Virus record (IMG/VR): IMGVR_UViG_3300023199_000204
Coordinates: 62,001 to 126,000 of that record
Direction: 5' to 3' (one strand)
Origin: a virus
Length of the DNA stretch: 64,000 bases
Shown: piece by piece, positions 54,571-63,445 of the stretch
Layout: every line of letters starts with the position of its first letter
Numbering within the stretch: the first letter of the stretch is position 1
Translations under genes and position numbers: made by a program
The notes under the pieces: model-generated
The model's input: only the letters and a program-made list of their open reading frames with translations
What the model was told of the DNA's origin: nothing
Databases searched by the model: none

Positions 54571-55455
54571 GTGAAAATTTGTTCAAAATGTAATAATAAA
54601 AAAGATTTAGATGAATTTTCAAAAGGAAAGGGAAAATTAGGGCGAGCTTCGTGGTGTAAAGATTGCCACCATAATTATAAATTACTGAGGAAAAAAGAAA
54701 AATGTAGTTTTTGCGGAAATTTTAAAAAAGTAGATAAAAGAATTGATGATAAAATTTTATGTTCCAATTGTAATTCAAAAATAAATATGAAATTATGTGT
54801 TAGGTGTAAAAAAATAAAAATACCATCGAAAAGAGTAGGTGGCGGGCATATCTGTAAAAGCTGTAATAGAAAAAAAGATTTCTGTTAAAAATGTAATAAT
54901 TATGAAAGAATTGAAATAAAAGATCCTAAAATTTGTCATAAATGTTATAATAATAAAGAAGAATGTTATAAATGTAATAAAATTAAAAAAGTTAATAAAA
55001 GGGCTAGTAATAAACCGTATTGCGAATATTGCTCACCTAATGTTGAAAAATGTTATGTATGTTTTAGAGATAAAAGAGTTCATACTAAAATTGATAATAA
55101 GCCTATTTGTAGTAATTGCTATAACAAAATAAGATATAAAAATGATGAGAATTACAATATAAGGCGTAGAATTAGTAGTAATATTAGGTCTCGTATAAAA
55201 AATAAAGGAAAAGTTAAATATAAAGAAATAATAGAACACCTAGGATCGTGTCCAGGTAAAAGATGTTATTATCATATAGATCATATTTTTCCTTTATCGG
55301 CATTTGACCTAACAAAAAGTGAAGAAAGAAAAATTGCTTTTGCCCCAGAAAATCACCAGTGGCTCAAGAAAGAAGAAAATATAAAAAAGGGAAATAAATA
55401 TAATAAAAAAGAATTAATTAAATTTAAAGAAAAAATAAGGAGTGAGAGTAAATGA
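54571..55455 (+). pseudogene. HNH/zinc-ribbon homing endonuclease interrupted by an in-frame TAA
   Basis: Start taken as GTG at 54571 with GGAG five bases upstream, giving KICSKCNNKKDLDEFSKGKG. A longer in-frame ATG at 54475 lies inside the epimerase gene. The single frame of about 294 codons is broken by TAA at 54886-54888 within a zinc ribbon (KKDFC stop KCNNYER). Afterwards zinc ribbons and an HNH domain (EIIEHLGSCPGKRCYYHIDH, then FAPENHQWLKKEENIKK) continue intact to a TGA overlapping the tubulin start. It is a relative of the gene at 27442. Either a nonsense mutant or a readthrough case. Confidence 0.75.
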
Positions 55456-56885
55456 GTGAAAGCAAACTAAAGAATAGAGTGGTCGTCACGGATGAACAAG
55501 GAAATGTTGAGAGAATTAAATCTGATGCTGAAATTGTAAAAGAAAATGAAACTCTAGAAAAAGAATTAAATAATCCTATTGAGACAAAAGAAGAACAAAA
55601 ACTTGATATGAATGTTTTGAAGAAACTCAAAGAAAAACAGCAAGATAAGGAGAATGATGTGAAGGCTGTAGGAACTAGAGATAGAAGTTTATACTTTGGA
55701 GCGGTTGGGCTTGGACAAGCCGGCAATCGCCTGATTCAAACGATGAATAGTTTTGGGTATGAAGCCTGTGCTTTTAATACAGCAAAACAAGATCTTGAGC
55801 ATATTAAGCTGCCGGAAAACAAAAAAGTTTATCTAGATTTTGCTCTAGGCGGAGCGGGTAAGGAATTGGATAATGGTCGGCAAGCAGTGGAAAATAATGC
55901 TGACAAGATATTAAAAACTTTAAATGATAATTTTAATGACTCTCACGAAATGTTGGTTTTAGCTGTCTCTGGCGGGGGTGGAACTGGCTCTGGTGGTGCT
56001 GAGGCGATGATAGGCTTAATGTCATCATTAGGAAAGCCAATATGTGTAGTTTATATTCTCCCTATGGCGTCAGAAGACGCTCTATCAAAACACAATGCTG
56101 TTACTACGTTAGGAAAGCTAGCTAAAATGGCAACATCTGATGTAATTACAACGCTAATAGTTATTGATAATGCTAAAATAGAATTGATATATCCCGGATT
56201 AAGTAAAGCAGAGTTTTGGCCCACAGCAAATGACGCAATTGTTAAACCATTACATTTGTTTAATCATTTGTCATCAATGCCTACTTCTTATGATGCTCTA
56301 GACCCAATGGATTTTGGTAGATTATTTACAACTGGTGATTGTACCATTTATGGTATGGTTGAGATTGAAGATTATATGGAAACAACAGCAATTGCTGAAG
56401 CTATTATTGAAAATCTTGAGGATAGTTTATTAGCATCAGATTTTGATCTTAAAGAGACAAGATTTGGTGGATTTATTGTTACATCAAGTGCGGAAGTATT
56501 AAGAAATCTTCCTGCTACAAATATTCACTATGCTTCTCATGTAATTAGCGAGGCCTGTGATTCTCCGCAACTTGTAAAGGGTGTCTATGAACTTGAAAAT
56601 CATCCTGATACTGTTAGAGTATATACAATGCTTAGTGGTTTAGGATTACCTGCTCCAAGAATAGATGCTCTTAAAAATGAGGCTACAGAGCAAATGGCTG
56701 TTTTAAGAGAGAAGGAAAAATCCAGAGCAAGTAAGATGACTGTTGATTATGGAAGTGGAAATGCTACACAAGACAAAGCACAAGAGGTTCATAGAATGAT
56801 ACAACATAAAAAATCAGGATTTGGGAAACTTACAGGAAACTCAAATAAGATTATTAATAAGAAAAAAGATAGAAGAAAAAGGTAA
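55452..56885 (+). CDS. Phage tubulin/FtsZ-family GTPase
   Basis: 477 residues with AAGGAG upstream. A charged, probably disordered extension covers residues 1-75. The GTPase core starts at about 80 with FGAVGLGQAGNRLIQTM (loop T1). LAVSGGGGTGSGGAEAM near residue 174 is the tubulin/FtsZ signature loop T4. LDPMDFGRLFTTGDCTIYGM near 280 resembles the T7 loop and its following helix. The tail is basic (NKIINKKKDRRKR), as in TubZ and PhuZ proteins. Known phage tubulins centre or segregate phage DNA by forming filaments; that function is by family analogy. Endonuclease genes abut it on both sides. Confidence 0.85.
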   Translation: MSESKLKNRVVVTDEQGNVERIKSDAEIVKENETLEKELNNPIETKEEQKLDMNVLKKLKEKQQDKENDVKAVGTRDRSLYFGAVGLGQAGNRLIQTMNSFGYEACAFNTAKQDLEHIKLPENKKVYLDFALGGAGKELDNGRQAVENNADKILKTLNDNFNDSHEMLVLAVSGGGGTGSGGAEAMIGLMSSLGKPICVVYILPMASEDALSKHNAVTTLGKLAKMATSDVITTLIVIDNAKIELIYPGLSKAEFWPTANDAIVKPLHLFNHLSSMPTSYDALDPMDFGRLFTTGDCTIYGMVEIEDYMETTAIAEAIIENLEDSLLASDFDLKETRFGGFIVTSSAEVLRNLPATNIHYASHVISEACDSPQLVKGVYELENHPDTVRVYTMLSGLGLPAPRIDALKNEATEQMAVLREKEKSRASKMTVDYGSGNATQDKAQEVHRMIQHKKSGFGKLTGNSNKIINKKKDRRKR

Positions 56886-57586
56886 TGAAAGTAATAGCTA
56901 ATACACATTTAATTAAAGAATGGAATTATTATAAAAATAAAGACTATGATCCAAATAAAATAACTATTGGAAGTGGTAGAAAATTTTGGTGGATTTGTAA
57001 AAAAAAACACGAGTGGAAAGTTAGAGTTCCTGATAGGCTTAAAAAAAATAGTGGTTGCCCATTTTGTGTTGGTCAGAGAGCAACGCCAGATAAAAGTATA
57101 AAAGTTTTATATCCTGAATTATTAGAAGAGTGGAATGATAAAAGAGAGCCAGTAGATTTTTTACCTATGTCTAATAAGAAAGTAAAATGGATTTGTAGAT
57201 ATGGTCATAAATGGAGTGCCGTAATAGCTGATAGAATAAGAAAAAATAGTGGATGTCCGAGATGTTTTAAAAGAATTTCTGACATATCTCAAAAATGGCT
57301 TGATAAAATTAAAATAGATAAGGATAAAAGAGAGATTTTAATTAAAACTGATAAAAATTCTTATGAAGTAGACGGAATAAATTTTAAAAATAAAATTATT
57401 TATGAGTTTTATGGGTGCTTTTGGCACGGATGCCCAAAGTGTTTCAAAGATGGTGTTAATTTAAAAAGCAAAATGACCTATAAAGAATTATATGATAATA
57501 CGAAAAAAAGAGAACAAAGAATTAAAAAAGCAGGATATAAAATAATTAGTATCTGGGAATGCGAATATAAGAAGAAGTATGAATGA
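56885..57586 (+). CDS. Zinc-ribbon repeat homing endonuclease (two repeats)
   Basis: 233 residues with two zinc-ribbon repeats (THLIKEWNYYKN, then KFWWICKKKHEWKVRV; and YPELLEEWNDKR, then KVKWICRYGHKWSAVI) and the same C-terminal nuclease-like domain as its relatives (DISQKWLDKIKIDKDKREIL, IIYEFYGCFWHGCPKCF, IISIWECEYK). It starts in a TAATG overlap with the tubulin gene and ends overlapping the P-loop gene. It contains no CATG, so it may be an older resident. Confidence 0.75.
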   Translation: MKVIANTHLIKEWNYYKNKDYDPNKITIGSGRKFWWICKKKHEWKVRVPDRLKKNSGCPFCVGQRATPDKSIKVLYPELLEEWNDKREPVDFLPMSNKKVKWICRYGHKWSAVIADRIRKNSGCPRCFKRISDISQKWLDKIKIDKDKREILIKTDKNSYEVDGINFKNKIIYEFYGCFWHGCPKCFKDGVNLKSKMTYKELYDNTKKREQRIKKAGYKIISIWECEYKKKYE

Positions 57587-57954
57587 AAACCAAGATAGAA
57601 AAATTAAATGATTTATATATATCTTCAAGACAAGTTGGTCATACAACAGCTATGTTAGAGGGTTTAAGAAAAGTTGGCAAAGGTATTGTAGTGTGTATTA
57701 ACGAACATAATAAAAAATATCTTCAAGATAATATCATATCAAATAATTATAGTCGTATAATTAATACAAATATACTAAAAAATATTAGAATATTTACACT
57801 TAATCAACTCGATTCGATGAAAGGTTTATCAGTTCCAATAGTTGTAGATAATGCTTCATTTATAGAATTAGCTCGGGAAGTAAAAGAATTAAGAAATAAA
57901 TTAAATATAGCACAAGAAAAGATACAAAAACTAAAACAAATATTAGAGGAGTAA
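57583..57954 (+). CDS. Small P-loop-like protein
   Basis: 123 residues. SSRQVGHTTAMLEGL (residues about 13-27) resembles a degenerate Walker A, and IPIVVDNASF-type sequence (SVPIVVDNASFIEL near 84) resembles Walker B. A C-terminal coiled coil follows (VKELRNKLNIAQEKIQKLKQ). Similar short proteins with a GHTT loop are common in phage genomes and remain uncharacterised. It lies next to a helicase gene, suggesting a role in nucleic acid metabolism. Confidence 0.55.
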   Translation: MKTKIEKLNDLYISSRQVGHTTAMLEGLRKVGKGIVVCINEHNKKYLQDNIISNNYSRIINTNILKNIRIFTLNQLDSMKGLSVPIVVDNASFIELAREVKELRNKLNIAQEKIQKLKQILEE

Positions 57955-59490
57955 ATGTTAATTAAAATTATAGTCAATAATATATCTTCAAAGCTTCAGG
58001 GCATTGACGACATTGATGTTGTTGATACCCTTGATCGTATTATGAGTTATTATGTTGAAGGATATAGATTTACTAAAGCTTTTAGAGAGGGCTGGTATGA
58101 TAAGAAAAAAGGCAAATGGATTACTTGGGACGGAAAAAAACATCTATTAACAAGAAAGCTAGAATTTCCAACGGGATTGCTACAAACTGTATTTGATTAT
58201 TTAGATAAACTAAAAGTTAAATATGAAATAATAGATAATCGCCCAGAAATTAAATTAGGAAAGCCTATAAAAACAAAAAAATATAAACCAAGAGAATATC
58301 AGCAAGAAGCGGTAGACACATTTTTTAAAAAGGGAAGGGGAATAATAAGAATTGGAACCGGAGGAGGCAAGAGCTTTGTATCGGCTATGATTGCCGCCAA
58401 GTATAATATTCCAACTATGATATATGTTATTGGTAAAGATCTGCTTTATCAATTTCATAGAGAGCTGTCTGAATGCTTACCAGTTAAAATAGGTATAATC
58501 GGCGATGGACAATGTGACGTGAGAAAGATTAATATATGTTCTGTTTGGACTGCTATTACTTCATTTAATATAAATAGTAAAGAAATATCAATTGGGGATG
58601 AAGATTGGGCTCCTGAAATATTACCTCCAACCAATGTTCAAAAAATTAAAATTAAAAAAGCAATAGAAAATACTAACTTGGCTATCTATGATGAAGCTCA
58701 GTATTTAGCTACTGAAACTATTCAATCTATATTTAAAGCCAGCAAAAATTGTAGATATATTGCTGGTTTGACCGGCACAGATTGGCGAGACGATGGTGCT
58801 GATTTATTATTAGAAAGTATTTGTGGTCAGCGTATATATAATATGCCTTCATCTGAACTAATTAAAAGAGGATATTTAGTTAAGCCTAAAATTACTATGT
58901 TAGAAGTTCCTCCTTATCCAGAGAATCTACCTCGGCATTATGGGTCCGTTTATAGCAAGTATATTTCAAACAACGATGATAGAAATAATTTAATAATTTC
59001 GGCAGCTTTTAAGTTAATAGAGAAAGGGAGAAAAGTATTAATTCTTGTTAGACACTTATCTCACGGAAAACTTTTAATGAAAAAACTTAAAGACCTTTCA
59101 ACTTATTTTATTAATGGTTTAGTTGAGGGTCAAGAGCGTGAGGAGATTAAGCAAGAATTTATTGATGGTCATATTGAGTGTATTGTTGCATCAAGTGTAT
59201 TTGATCAGGGAGTTGATTTACCTCCATTGGACGCTTTAATTTTGGCCTGCGCTGGCCGGTCATCTGTCCGAACTCTTCAAAGAATAGGACGAGTAATTAG
59301 ATCTTATCCAGGTAAGAAAGACGCAATTGTTGTTGATTTTATAGATAATGCTAGATATTTAGATAAGCATTCTGCTACGAGAGTATCTATCTATGAAACG
59401 GAACCAGAGTTTCACATCAAGTTTCCTAAAGGTTTTGATGATTCAACTTTAAAGAGAGATAAAAAAATCGCAAAAAAAATTAGTAAATAA
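57955..59490 (+). CDS. SF2 DNA helicase (UvsW/RAD25-like)
   Basis: 511 residues with GAGGAG upstream. After a 110-residue N-terminal domain, KPREYQQEAVDTFFKKGRGI (Q motif region), RIGTGGGKSFVSAMIA (motif I), NLAIYDEAQYLA (motif II, DEAQ), IAGLTGTDWR (motif III), ECIVASSVFDQGVDLPPLDA (motif V) and SVRTLQRIGRVIRSY (motif VI) form a complete SF2 helicase. The layout resembles phage UvsW-type recombination/repair helicases. It precedes the GC-rich noncoding patch and replication genes. Confidence 0.9.
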   Translation: MLIKIIVNNISSKLQGIDDIDVVDTLDRIMSYYVEGYRFTKAFREGWYDKKKGKWITWDGKKHLLTRKLEFPTGLLQTVFDYLDKLKVKYEIIDNRPEIKLGKPIKTKKYKPREYQQEAVDTFFKKGRGIIRIGTGGGKSFVSAMIAAKYNIPTMIYVIGKDLLYQFHRELSECLPVKIGIIGDGQCDVRKINICSVWTAITSFNINSKEISIGDEDWAPEILPPTNVQKIKIKKAIENTNLAIYDEAQYLATETIQSIFKASKNCRYIAGLTGTDWRDDGADLLLESICGQRIYNMPSSELIKRGYLVKPKITMLEVPPYPENLPRHYGSVYSKYISNNDDRNNLIISAAFKLIEKGRKVLILVRHLSHGKLLMKKLKDLSTYFINGLVEGQEREEIKQEFIDGHIECIVASSVFDQGVDLPPLDALILACAGRSSVRTLQRIGRVIRSYPGKKDAIVVDFIDNARYLDKHSATRVSIYETEPEFHIKFPKGFDDSTLKRDKKIAKKISK

Positions 59491-59665
59491 TCCACAAGAT
59501 TTGCGCAATTTCGATTTCCAACAATAAAAATTTTCTTGAAATTTCGGCAGGTTAGGGCGAACTGTCGAAGTGCTGAAAAAATCTGACTGAAATGAAGAAA
59601 ATCGAGTCGCTGCCGCCACCGATCCGCCATTTTAGGGGCAGAGGTGCGTCTATATGAGGTGATAG
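59491..59665 (+). other. GC-rich noncoding segment with hairpin
   Basis: The 175 bases between the helicase gene and a small ORF hold no convincing gene. About half of the bases at 59541-59640 are G or C and CpG is frequent, against roughly one third G+C elsewhere. TTCGGCAG (59543-59550) pairs with CTGTCGAA (59562-59569), one G-U pair included, around an 11-base loop. The word AATTTCG occurs twice. It could be a structured RNA, a replication-linked site or a foreign insertion. Confidence 0.45.
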
Positions 59666-59833
59666 ATGAAAAGAGTATATAAATGGGATAAGAAGATTAA
59701 CAAGCTCATAGAGGTTAAAAAAGAATGGAAGGGATGGGAGTGTTATGAAGTAATAGGATTTACTATACTTAATTATAGATTGGAAGAAAATGATGGTTAT
59801 GATAAAGAGGAGATATGGCTAGAAAGAAAGTGA
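59666..59833 (+). CDS. Small unknown protein
   Basis: 55 codons starting at ATG after GAGGTGATAG, a good ribosome site. The product is charged and Trp-rich (MKRVYKWDKKINKLIEVKKE, then WKGWECYEVIGFTILNYRLE). It overlaps the next gene by 19 bases, as neighbouring phage genes do here. No family recognised. Confidence 0.5.
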   Translation: MKRVYKWDKKINKLIEVKKEWKGWECYEVIGFTILNYRLEENDGYDKEEIWLERK

Positions 59834-60516
59834 TTAAGTGTAAAGTATGTAACATAAACAAAGAAGTTGTTTTTAAAGGGGACGGGGTTCAATACCCCGT
59901 TTTTTCTTGTCCAAAGTGCGGTGATGAAAAAAATGATTGGCAAAAATGGTGGGAGGAATATAAGGATAGGTTTAAAGACCCCGAAAATTGGAAGAAGAAA
60001 AAAGAACTTTTGGCGTGTGTGGTAGGATATTTTTGTTACAAATATAAAGAGTTTTACGGGTTTAACTATACTTTTACATATACAAACCCAGTTCCTTATA
60101 CAAGTAAAGATTTTACTATGGGTAGAAGATTAATAACTATGTTTGAGAATGATGGACCTGCTATTAAAAATTATATTAAATGGATATTCGCAAAGAAAGT
60201 CCGACCTAGTTATAGCATAACAAGCTTGGGATTTTTTACTGTGGCTAATTTGGTGAATGAATATAAGGCGGCACGAGCAAGGGCTAAGATATTGAAAAGG
60301 TCCTCTCCTCTGCCGAAAGAGTTTTTAAATTGGTGCAAGGAAAATCACAATGAGGTGTTTGATTCACATCATTTGGAAAATTGGAATGATTTAAACAGAT
60401 TGGTTAAGTTCGTTAATCAATATGGGATTAACTGCTTGGAAGGAAATATTGTAATGGAGGCGGTTAATAGAAAAATGCTTCCAACAGGACCTAAAATGAG
60501 AGAGTTGGAGAATTAA
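59815..60516 (+). CDS. Zinc-ribbon protein of unknown function
   Basis: 233 residues with AAAGAGGAG upstream. The N-terminus has two Cys pairs (CKVCNINKEVV and CPKCGDE), a zinc ribbon. The rest is helical and basic (KWWEEYKDRFKDPENWKKKK, then ITSLGFFTVANLVNEYKAAR). It lies among replication genes and may be a DNA-binding accessory protein. No homologue recognised by eye. Confidence 0.55.
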   Translation: MARKKVIKCKVCNINKEVVFKGDGVQYPVFSCPKCGDEKNDWQKWWEEYKDRFKDPENWKKKKELLACVVGYFCYKYKEFYGFNYTFTYTNPVPYTSKDFTMGRRLITMFENDGPAIKNYIKWIFAKKVRPSYSITSLGFFTVANLVNEYKAARARAKILKRSSPLPKEFLNWCKENHNEVFDSHHLENWNDLNRLVKFVNQYGINCLEGNIVMEAVNRKMLPTGPKMRELEN

Positions 60517-60929
60517 TGGATTATAATAGAAAACAAGGTGCCGTAATAACAAAAAATGGTAATATTGCAGAAGGATTTATAGAAGTATCATCTGACGAAT
60601 ATATAACAGTTATAGATAAAAATAATGATTTATATGTTATTCCAATAGATAATATGGATATGATTAAAATTCCAAATGGTGCTATTATAAATAGAAAAGA
60701 AGAAGCTCCTGATTTAAGAGATATTATTGAAAGAAGATCGTATCAACCAGCTTATGATAATAGGTTCGAATATCGCAAAGGATATAAAATCCCCATAAAA
60801 AAAGAGCCTGAGCAACCTATAGAGGAGTTGGACGATAATGGATTTGCTATAAATATGGATGGGAAGGCAATTGATGAAGGAAATGTGGGATATGAGTATC
60901 CAGATTTTAGAAAAATGGGAGAAAAATAA
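60516..60929 (+). CDS. Unknown protein in the replication region
   Basis: 137 residues, TAATG overlap with the preceding gene. Residues 8-55 look like a small beta barrel of about five strands (GAVITKNGNIAEGFIEVSSD, then YITVIDKNNDLYVIPIDNMD) in the style of Sm-like or SH3 folds; the remainder is charged and probably disordered. No function is claimed. Confidence 0.5.
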   Translation: MDYNRKQGAVITKNGNIAEGFIEVSSDEYITVIDKNNDLYVIPIDNMDMIKIPNGAIINRKEEAPDLRDIIERRSYQPAYDNRFEYRKGYKIPIKKEPEQPIEELDDNGFAINMDGKAIDEGNVGYEYPDFRKMGEK

Positions 60930-61395
60930 TTGATAGGCCAACTTGTTATGAAGATTTAAACAATATACAAAAGGCTATTGCCGCATTGGAAAACTTCAAA
61001 TATAAAGTTATAAATTTTTGCGGATGCGGAAATGTTGATGAGGTAATATATGATTATTTAGTTCCAATTTTAAAACAGTTTAAAGGGGAGTCAATCATTC
61101 CCAAAATATGAAGAGTTGGATAAAATGTTTATCCTATATGTTTTAGATTCTTGGGAATTATTAGAGCACGGAACAACAGTTAGGTGTTCCTGGCTTTCTC
61201 CCGAGGGAAAGGCTTTACTTCATTTATTAGACAGATGTAAAGATTTAAATTTTGAAAAGGAAACTGGCTTTAGTGAAGGAAACTGGCTTTAGTGAAGAAA
61301 ACTGGAATTATAAAGGAGAAAGTATTGATATAATGATTGGATTATGTGGAGAATTTAAAAAATACGTTAAAGAGTATTGTAAGGCGAACAAATGA
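60929..61395 (+). pseudogene. Disrupted small gene with a 19-bp duplication
   Basis: Three reading segments can be joined into one protein. Segment 1 (from about 60929, no ATG) reads RPTCYEDLNNIQKAIAALEN and stops at 61109-61111. Segment 2, in another frame, reads FPKYEELDKMFILYVLDSWE and LSPEGKALLHLLDRCKDLNF and stops at 61290. Segment 3 reads ENWNYKGESIDIMIGLCGEF and ends at 61395. Removing one copy of the 19-bp tandem duplication exactly restores the frame between segments 2 and 3. The first break might instead mark two separate genes, the second starting at ATG 61125. Confidence 0.65.
61259..61296 (+). repeat. Frame-breaking 19-bp tandem duplication
   Basis: GGAAACTGGCTTTAGTGAA occurs at 61259-61277 and 61278-61296, and a similar GAAAACTGGAA follows. 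Because 19 is not a multiple of three, the second copy shifts the frame and creates a TAG stop. The perfect identity of copies suggests a recent event. Confidence 0.9.
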
Positions 61396-62069
61396 TAAGT
61401 GCTAAAAAAACAATTCTTGAAAAAGATAAGATTATCAAAGAATGTAAAAGCTGTGGTGGGATAGGATGCGGCATATGTTATTCTCACTGTGCTTATATAG
61501 ATAAATTAGCAGAGGCGGACATTCCCGTTGATTATTGGTTTAGAAAAATGGATGATTTTTATGGAGACCAAAAGTTTAAAGAATTTGTGCGTTTATATAA
61601 TGAAAATATATTAGATAATTATATGGAAGGAAAGTCTTTAAGATTTGTTGGTCATAGGGGAGCTGGCAAAACAATGGGAGCTTGTGCCATATTAAAACAG
61701 GCAGTAATTTATGATTATACAATACACTATACAACATTGGTTGAAGCAGTTACTAAACTAATGTCTCCAGAATCTTATTATTTTAGAAAGAAGATTAAAC
61801 AGTGCGATTTTATGGTTATTGATGAAGTAGACCAAAGATTTTTTCCTTCACCAGGCTCACAAGAGTTGTATGGAAATCATTATGAAAACATAATTAGAAC
61901 TAGACTTCAGAATAAACTTCCTACTATAATGTGTTCAAACGAAGAAGACGTGGATAAAATATTTGCTGGTGAATTTAGAATATCATCTAAATCTTTAGAT
62001 GCGCAGTTTGTAAAAACTATCACGGTTTTTGGAAAAGATGCGAGAGAGGGGAAAGAGAAACTTAAATGA
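61392..62069 (+). CDS. DnaC-like helicase loader ATPase
   Basis: 225 residues. A Cys cluster near residues 17-32 (CKSCGGIGCGICYSHC) may bind zinc. RFVGHRGAGKTMGACAIL near 87 is Walker A and CDFMVIDEVDQRFF near 137 is Walker B. NKLPTIMCSNEEDVDKIF gives sensor 1, and RISSKSLDAQFVKTITV the late arginine region. Size and motifs match phage DnaC/IstB-type loaders, which place DnaB on DNA. The DnaB-like gene follows with a 4-base overlap. Confidence 0.85.
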   Translation: MISAKKTILEKDKIIKECKSCGGIGCGICYSHCAYIDKLAEADIPVDYWFRKMDDFYGDQKFKEFVRLYNENILDNYMEGKSLRFVGHRGAGKTMGACAILKQAVIYDYTIHYTTLVEAVTKLMSPESYYFRKKIKQCDFMVIDEVDQRFFPSPGSQELYGNHYENIIRTRLQNKLPTIMCSNEEDVDKIFAGEFRISSKSLDAQFVKTITVFGKDAREGKEKLK

Positions 62070-63445
62070 ATCTTGATACAAAAATTTTAGCATACTGTCT
62101 TTATGAAAAAAGACTATTGATAAGCGTAGAACAAGAAATTACAGCAGATTTCTTTCATCCGGATTATCAAGTGTTTTATAAGCTTTTAGTAAGTTGTTAT
62201 AAAAACTACCAAGAAATTCCAACACCTAGAGTTATGATGGAGCAGGCGGGAGCAGTGTGGATTCCTGAACATGATAAAATCTATTCAAGCTCCTTGGAAT
62301 TAGAAGTTGATCCAAAGGAACTTCCTCACGATTTAAAAGAATTTAAGAGGAGATTTAACAAAAATCTGCTTCTTAAAACTGGATCTAAAGTATTTAAAGA
62401 AAACTGGGACGGCAATGAATTTTCCTCTCTTGAAGAGGCAAACAAAATATTAAAAAATCTAATTGTTGAAATAGATAATATTTATAAAAGTAAAATATAT
62501 AAAGAAGGAACTTTATCAGAAACAGTAGATGATGCTTGGGATTCTTTTAGAAAAGTTAGAGATGATCCAGATTCAGCTAAAGGCTTACATGTTGGGTTTG
62601 AAACGTTTGATAGAATTTCTAATGGGATAAGACCAGCAGAGCTTGTATTGATTGGTGGAGAGTCTGGTTCGGGAAAGTCTGCGTTGTCAATGAATATGGC
62701 AGTTAATGCTTGGAAAGGAAATAATATAATTCCTCACGATCCAGAACTTGTGGGAGAGTTTATAGAGGGCGGCGCCAATATTATTTACTTTACAATTGAG
62801 ATGCCGTTTAAAGTTTTGAGAAGGCGGCTAGATGCTTGTATTTCTGGAGTCCCTTTATATGGAATAAGAGATGGAAGTCTAGATGAGAATGAAATTCAAA
62901 GATTCAAAGCAGGTCTTAAATTTCAGGAAGAGTATGGAAAACAATTTCACATTGTAGATGTTCCTAGGGGCTGTACTGTTCATCAAATAGAGAGCAAATA
63001 TCTAGAAAAATGTCATGAATTTCAGCCTGATCTTATTGTTGTTGATTATATAAGTCTTATGACTTCTGACAAGGATGAAGGGTCGGATTGGCTTAGTCTG
63101 GGAAGATTAGCGGAGCAAATGCACGAGTTTTGTAGAACTTATAATGTTCCAGTAATATCACCAGTTCAGCTTAATAGACCTCCTAGAAACGGTCACACAA
63201 AACCCGACCAGCACAGGGTTGGAAGAAGTAGTATGTTGCCTCAGAATGCCAATATGTTATTGGCAATAGAAACAAGGCCAGAGGAGGAAACAAGAAGAGA
63301 TATGCTTGTAAGATGGGTAAAGAACAGAGATGGAGAACAAACTTCTTTTATATTACACAAACAACTTAATGTAATGAGAATATTTGATAGTGTTCCTGGA
63401 TGGGAACCGAATATACACGATGGGTATGAAGAAATAAATGTATGA
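62066..63445 (+). CDS. dnaB: DnaB-like replicative helicase
   Basis: 459 residues. The N-terminal helical domain includes YCLYEKRLLISVEQEITADF and FHPDYQVFYKLLVSCY. The RecA-like domain has LIGGESGSGKSALSMNMA (Walker A, about 198), IIYFTIEMPFKVLRRRLDA, QPDLIVVDYISLM (Walker B, about 325), ISPVQLNRPP (H3) and VRWVKNRDGEQTSFILHKQL. This is the DnaB/gp41 pattern with all motifs intact. It contains three CATG sites, more than other core genes here. Confidence 0.92.
   Translation: MNLDTKILAYCLYEKRLLISVEQEITADFFHPDYQVFYKLLVSCYKNYQEIPTPRVMMEQAGAVWIPEHDKIYSSSLELEVDPKELPHDLKEFKRRFNKNLLLKTGSKVFKENWDGNEFSSLEEANKILKNLIVEIDNIYKSKIYKEGTLSETVDDAWDSFRKVRDDPDSAKGLHVGFETFDRISNGIRPAELVLIGGESGSGKSALSMNMAVNAWKGNNIIPHDPELVGEFIEGGANIIYFTIEMPFKVLRRRLDACISGVPLYGIRDGSLDENEIQRFKAGLKFQEEYGKQFHIVDVPRGCTVHQIESKYLEKCHEFQPDLIVVDYISLMTSDKDEGSDWLSLGRLAEQMHEFCRTYNVPVISPVQLNRPPRNGHTKPDQHRVGRSSMLPQNANMLLAIETRPEEETRRDMLVRWVKNRDGEQTSFILHKQLNVMRIFDSVPGWEPNIHDGYEEINV

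Noticed and set aside
55424-55726. Minus-strand frame of 100 codons over the tubulin start
   Set aside because: Serine/phenylalanine-rich sequence produced by reading the complement of a lysine/glutamate-rich coding region; no start signal.
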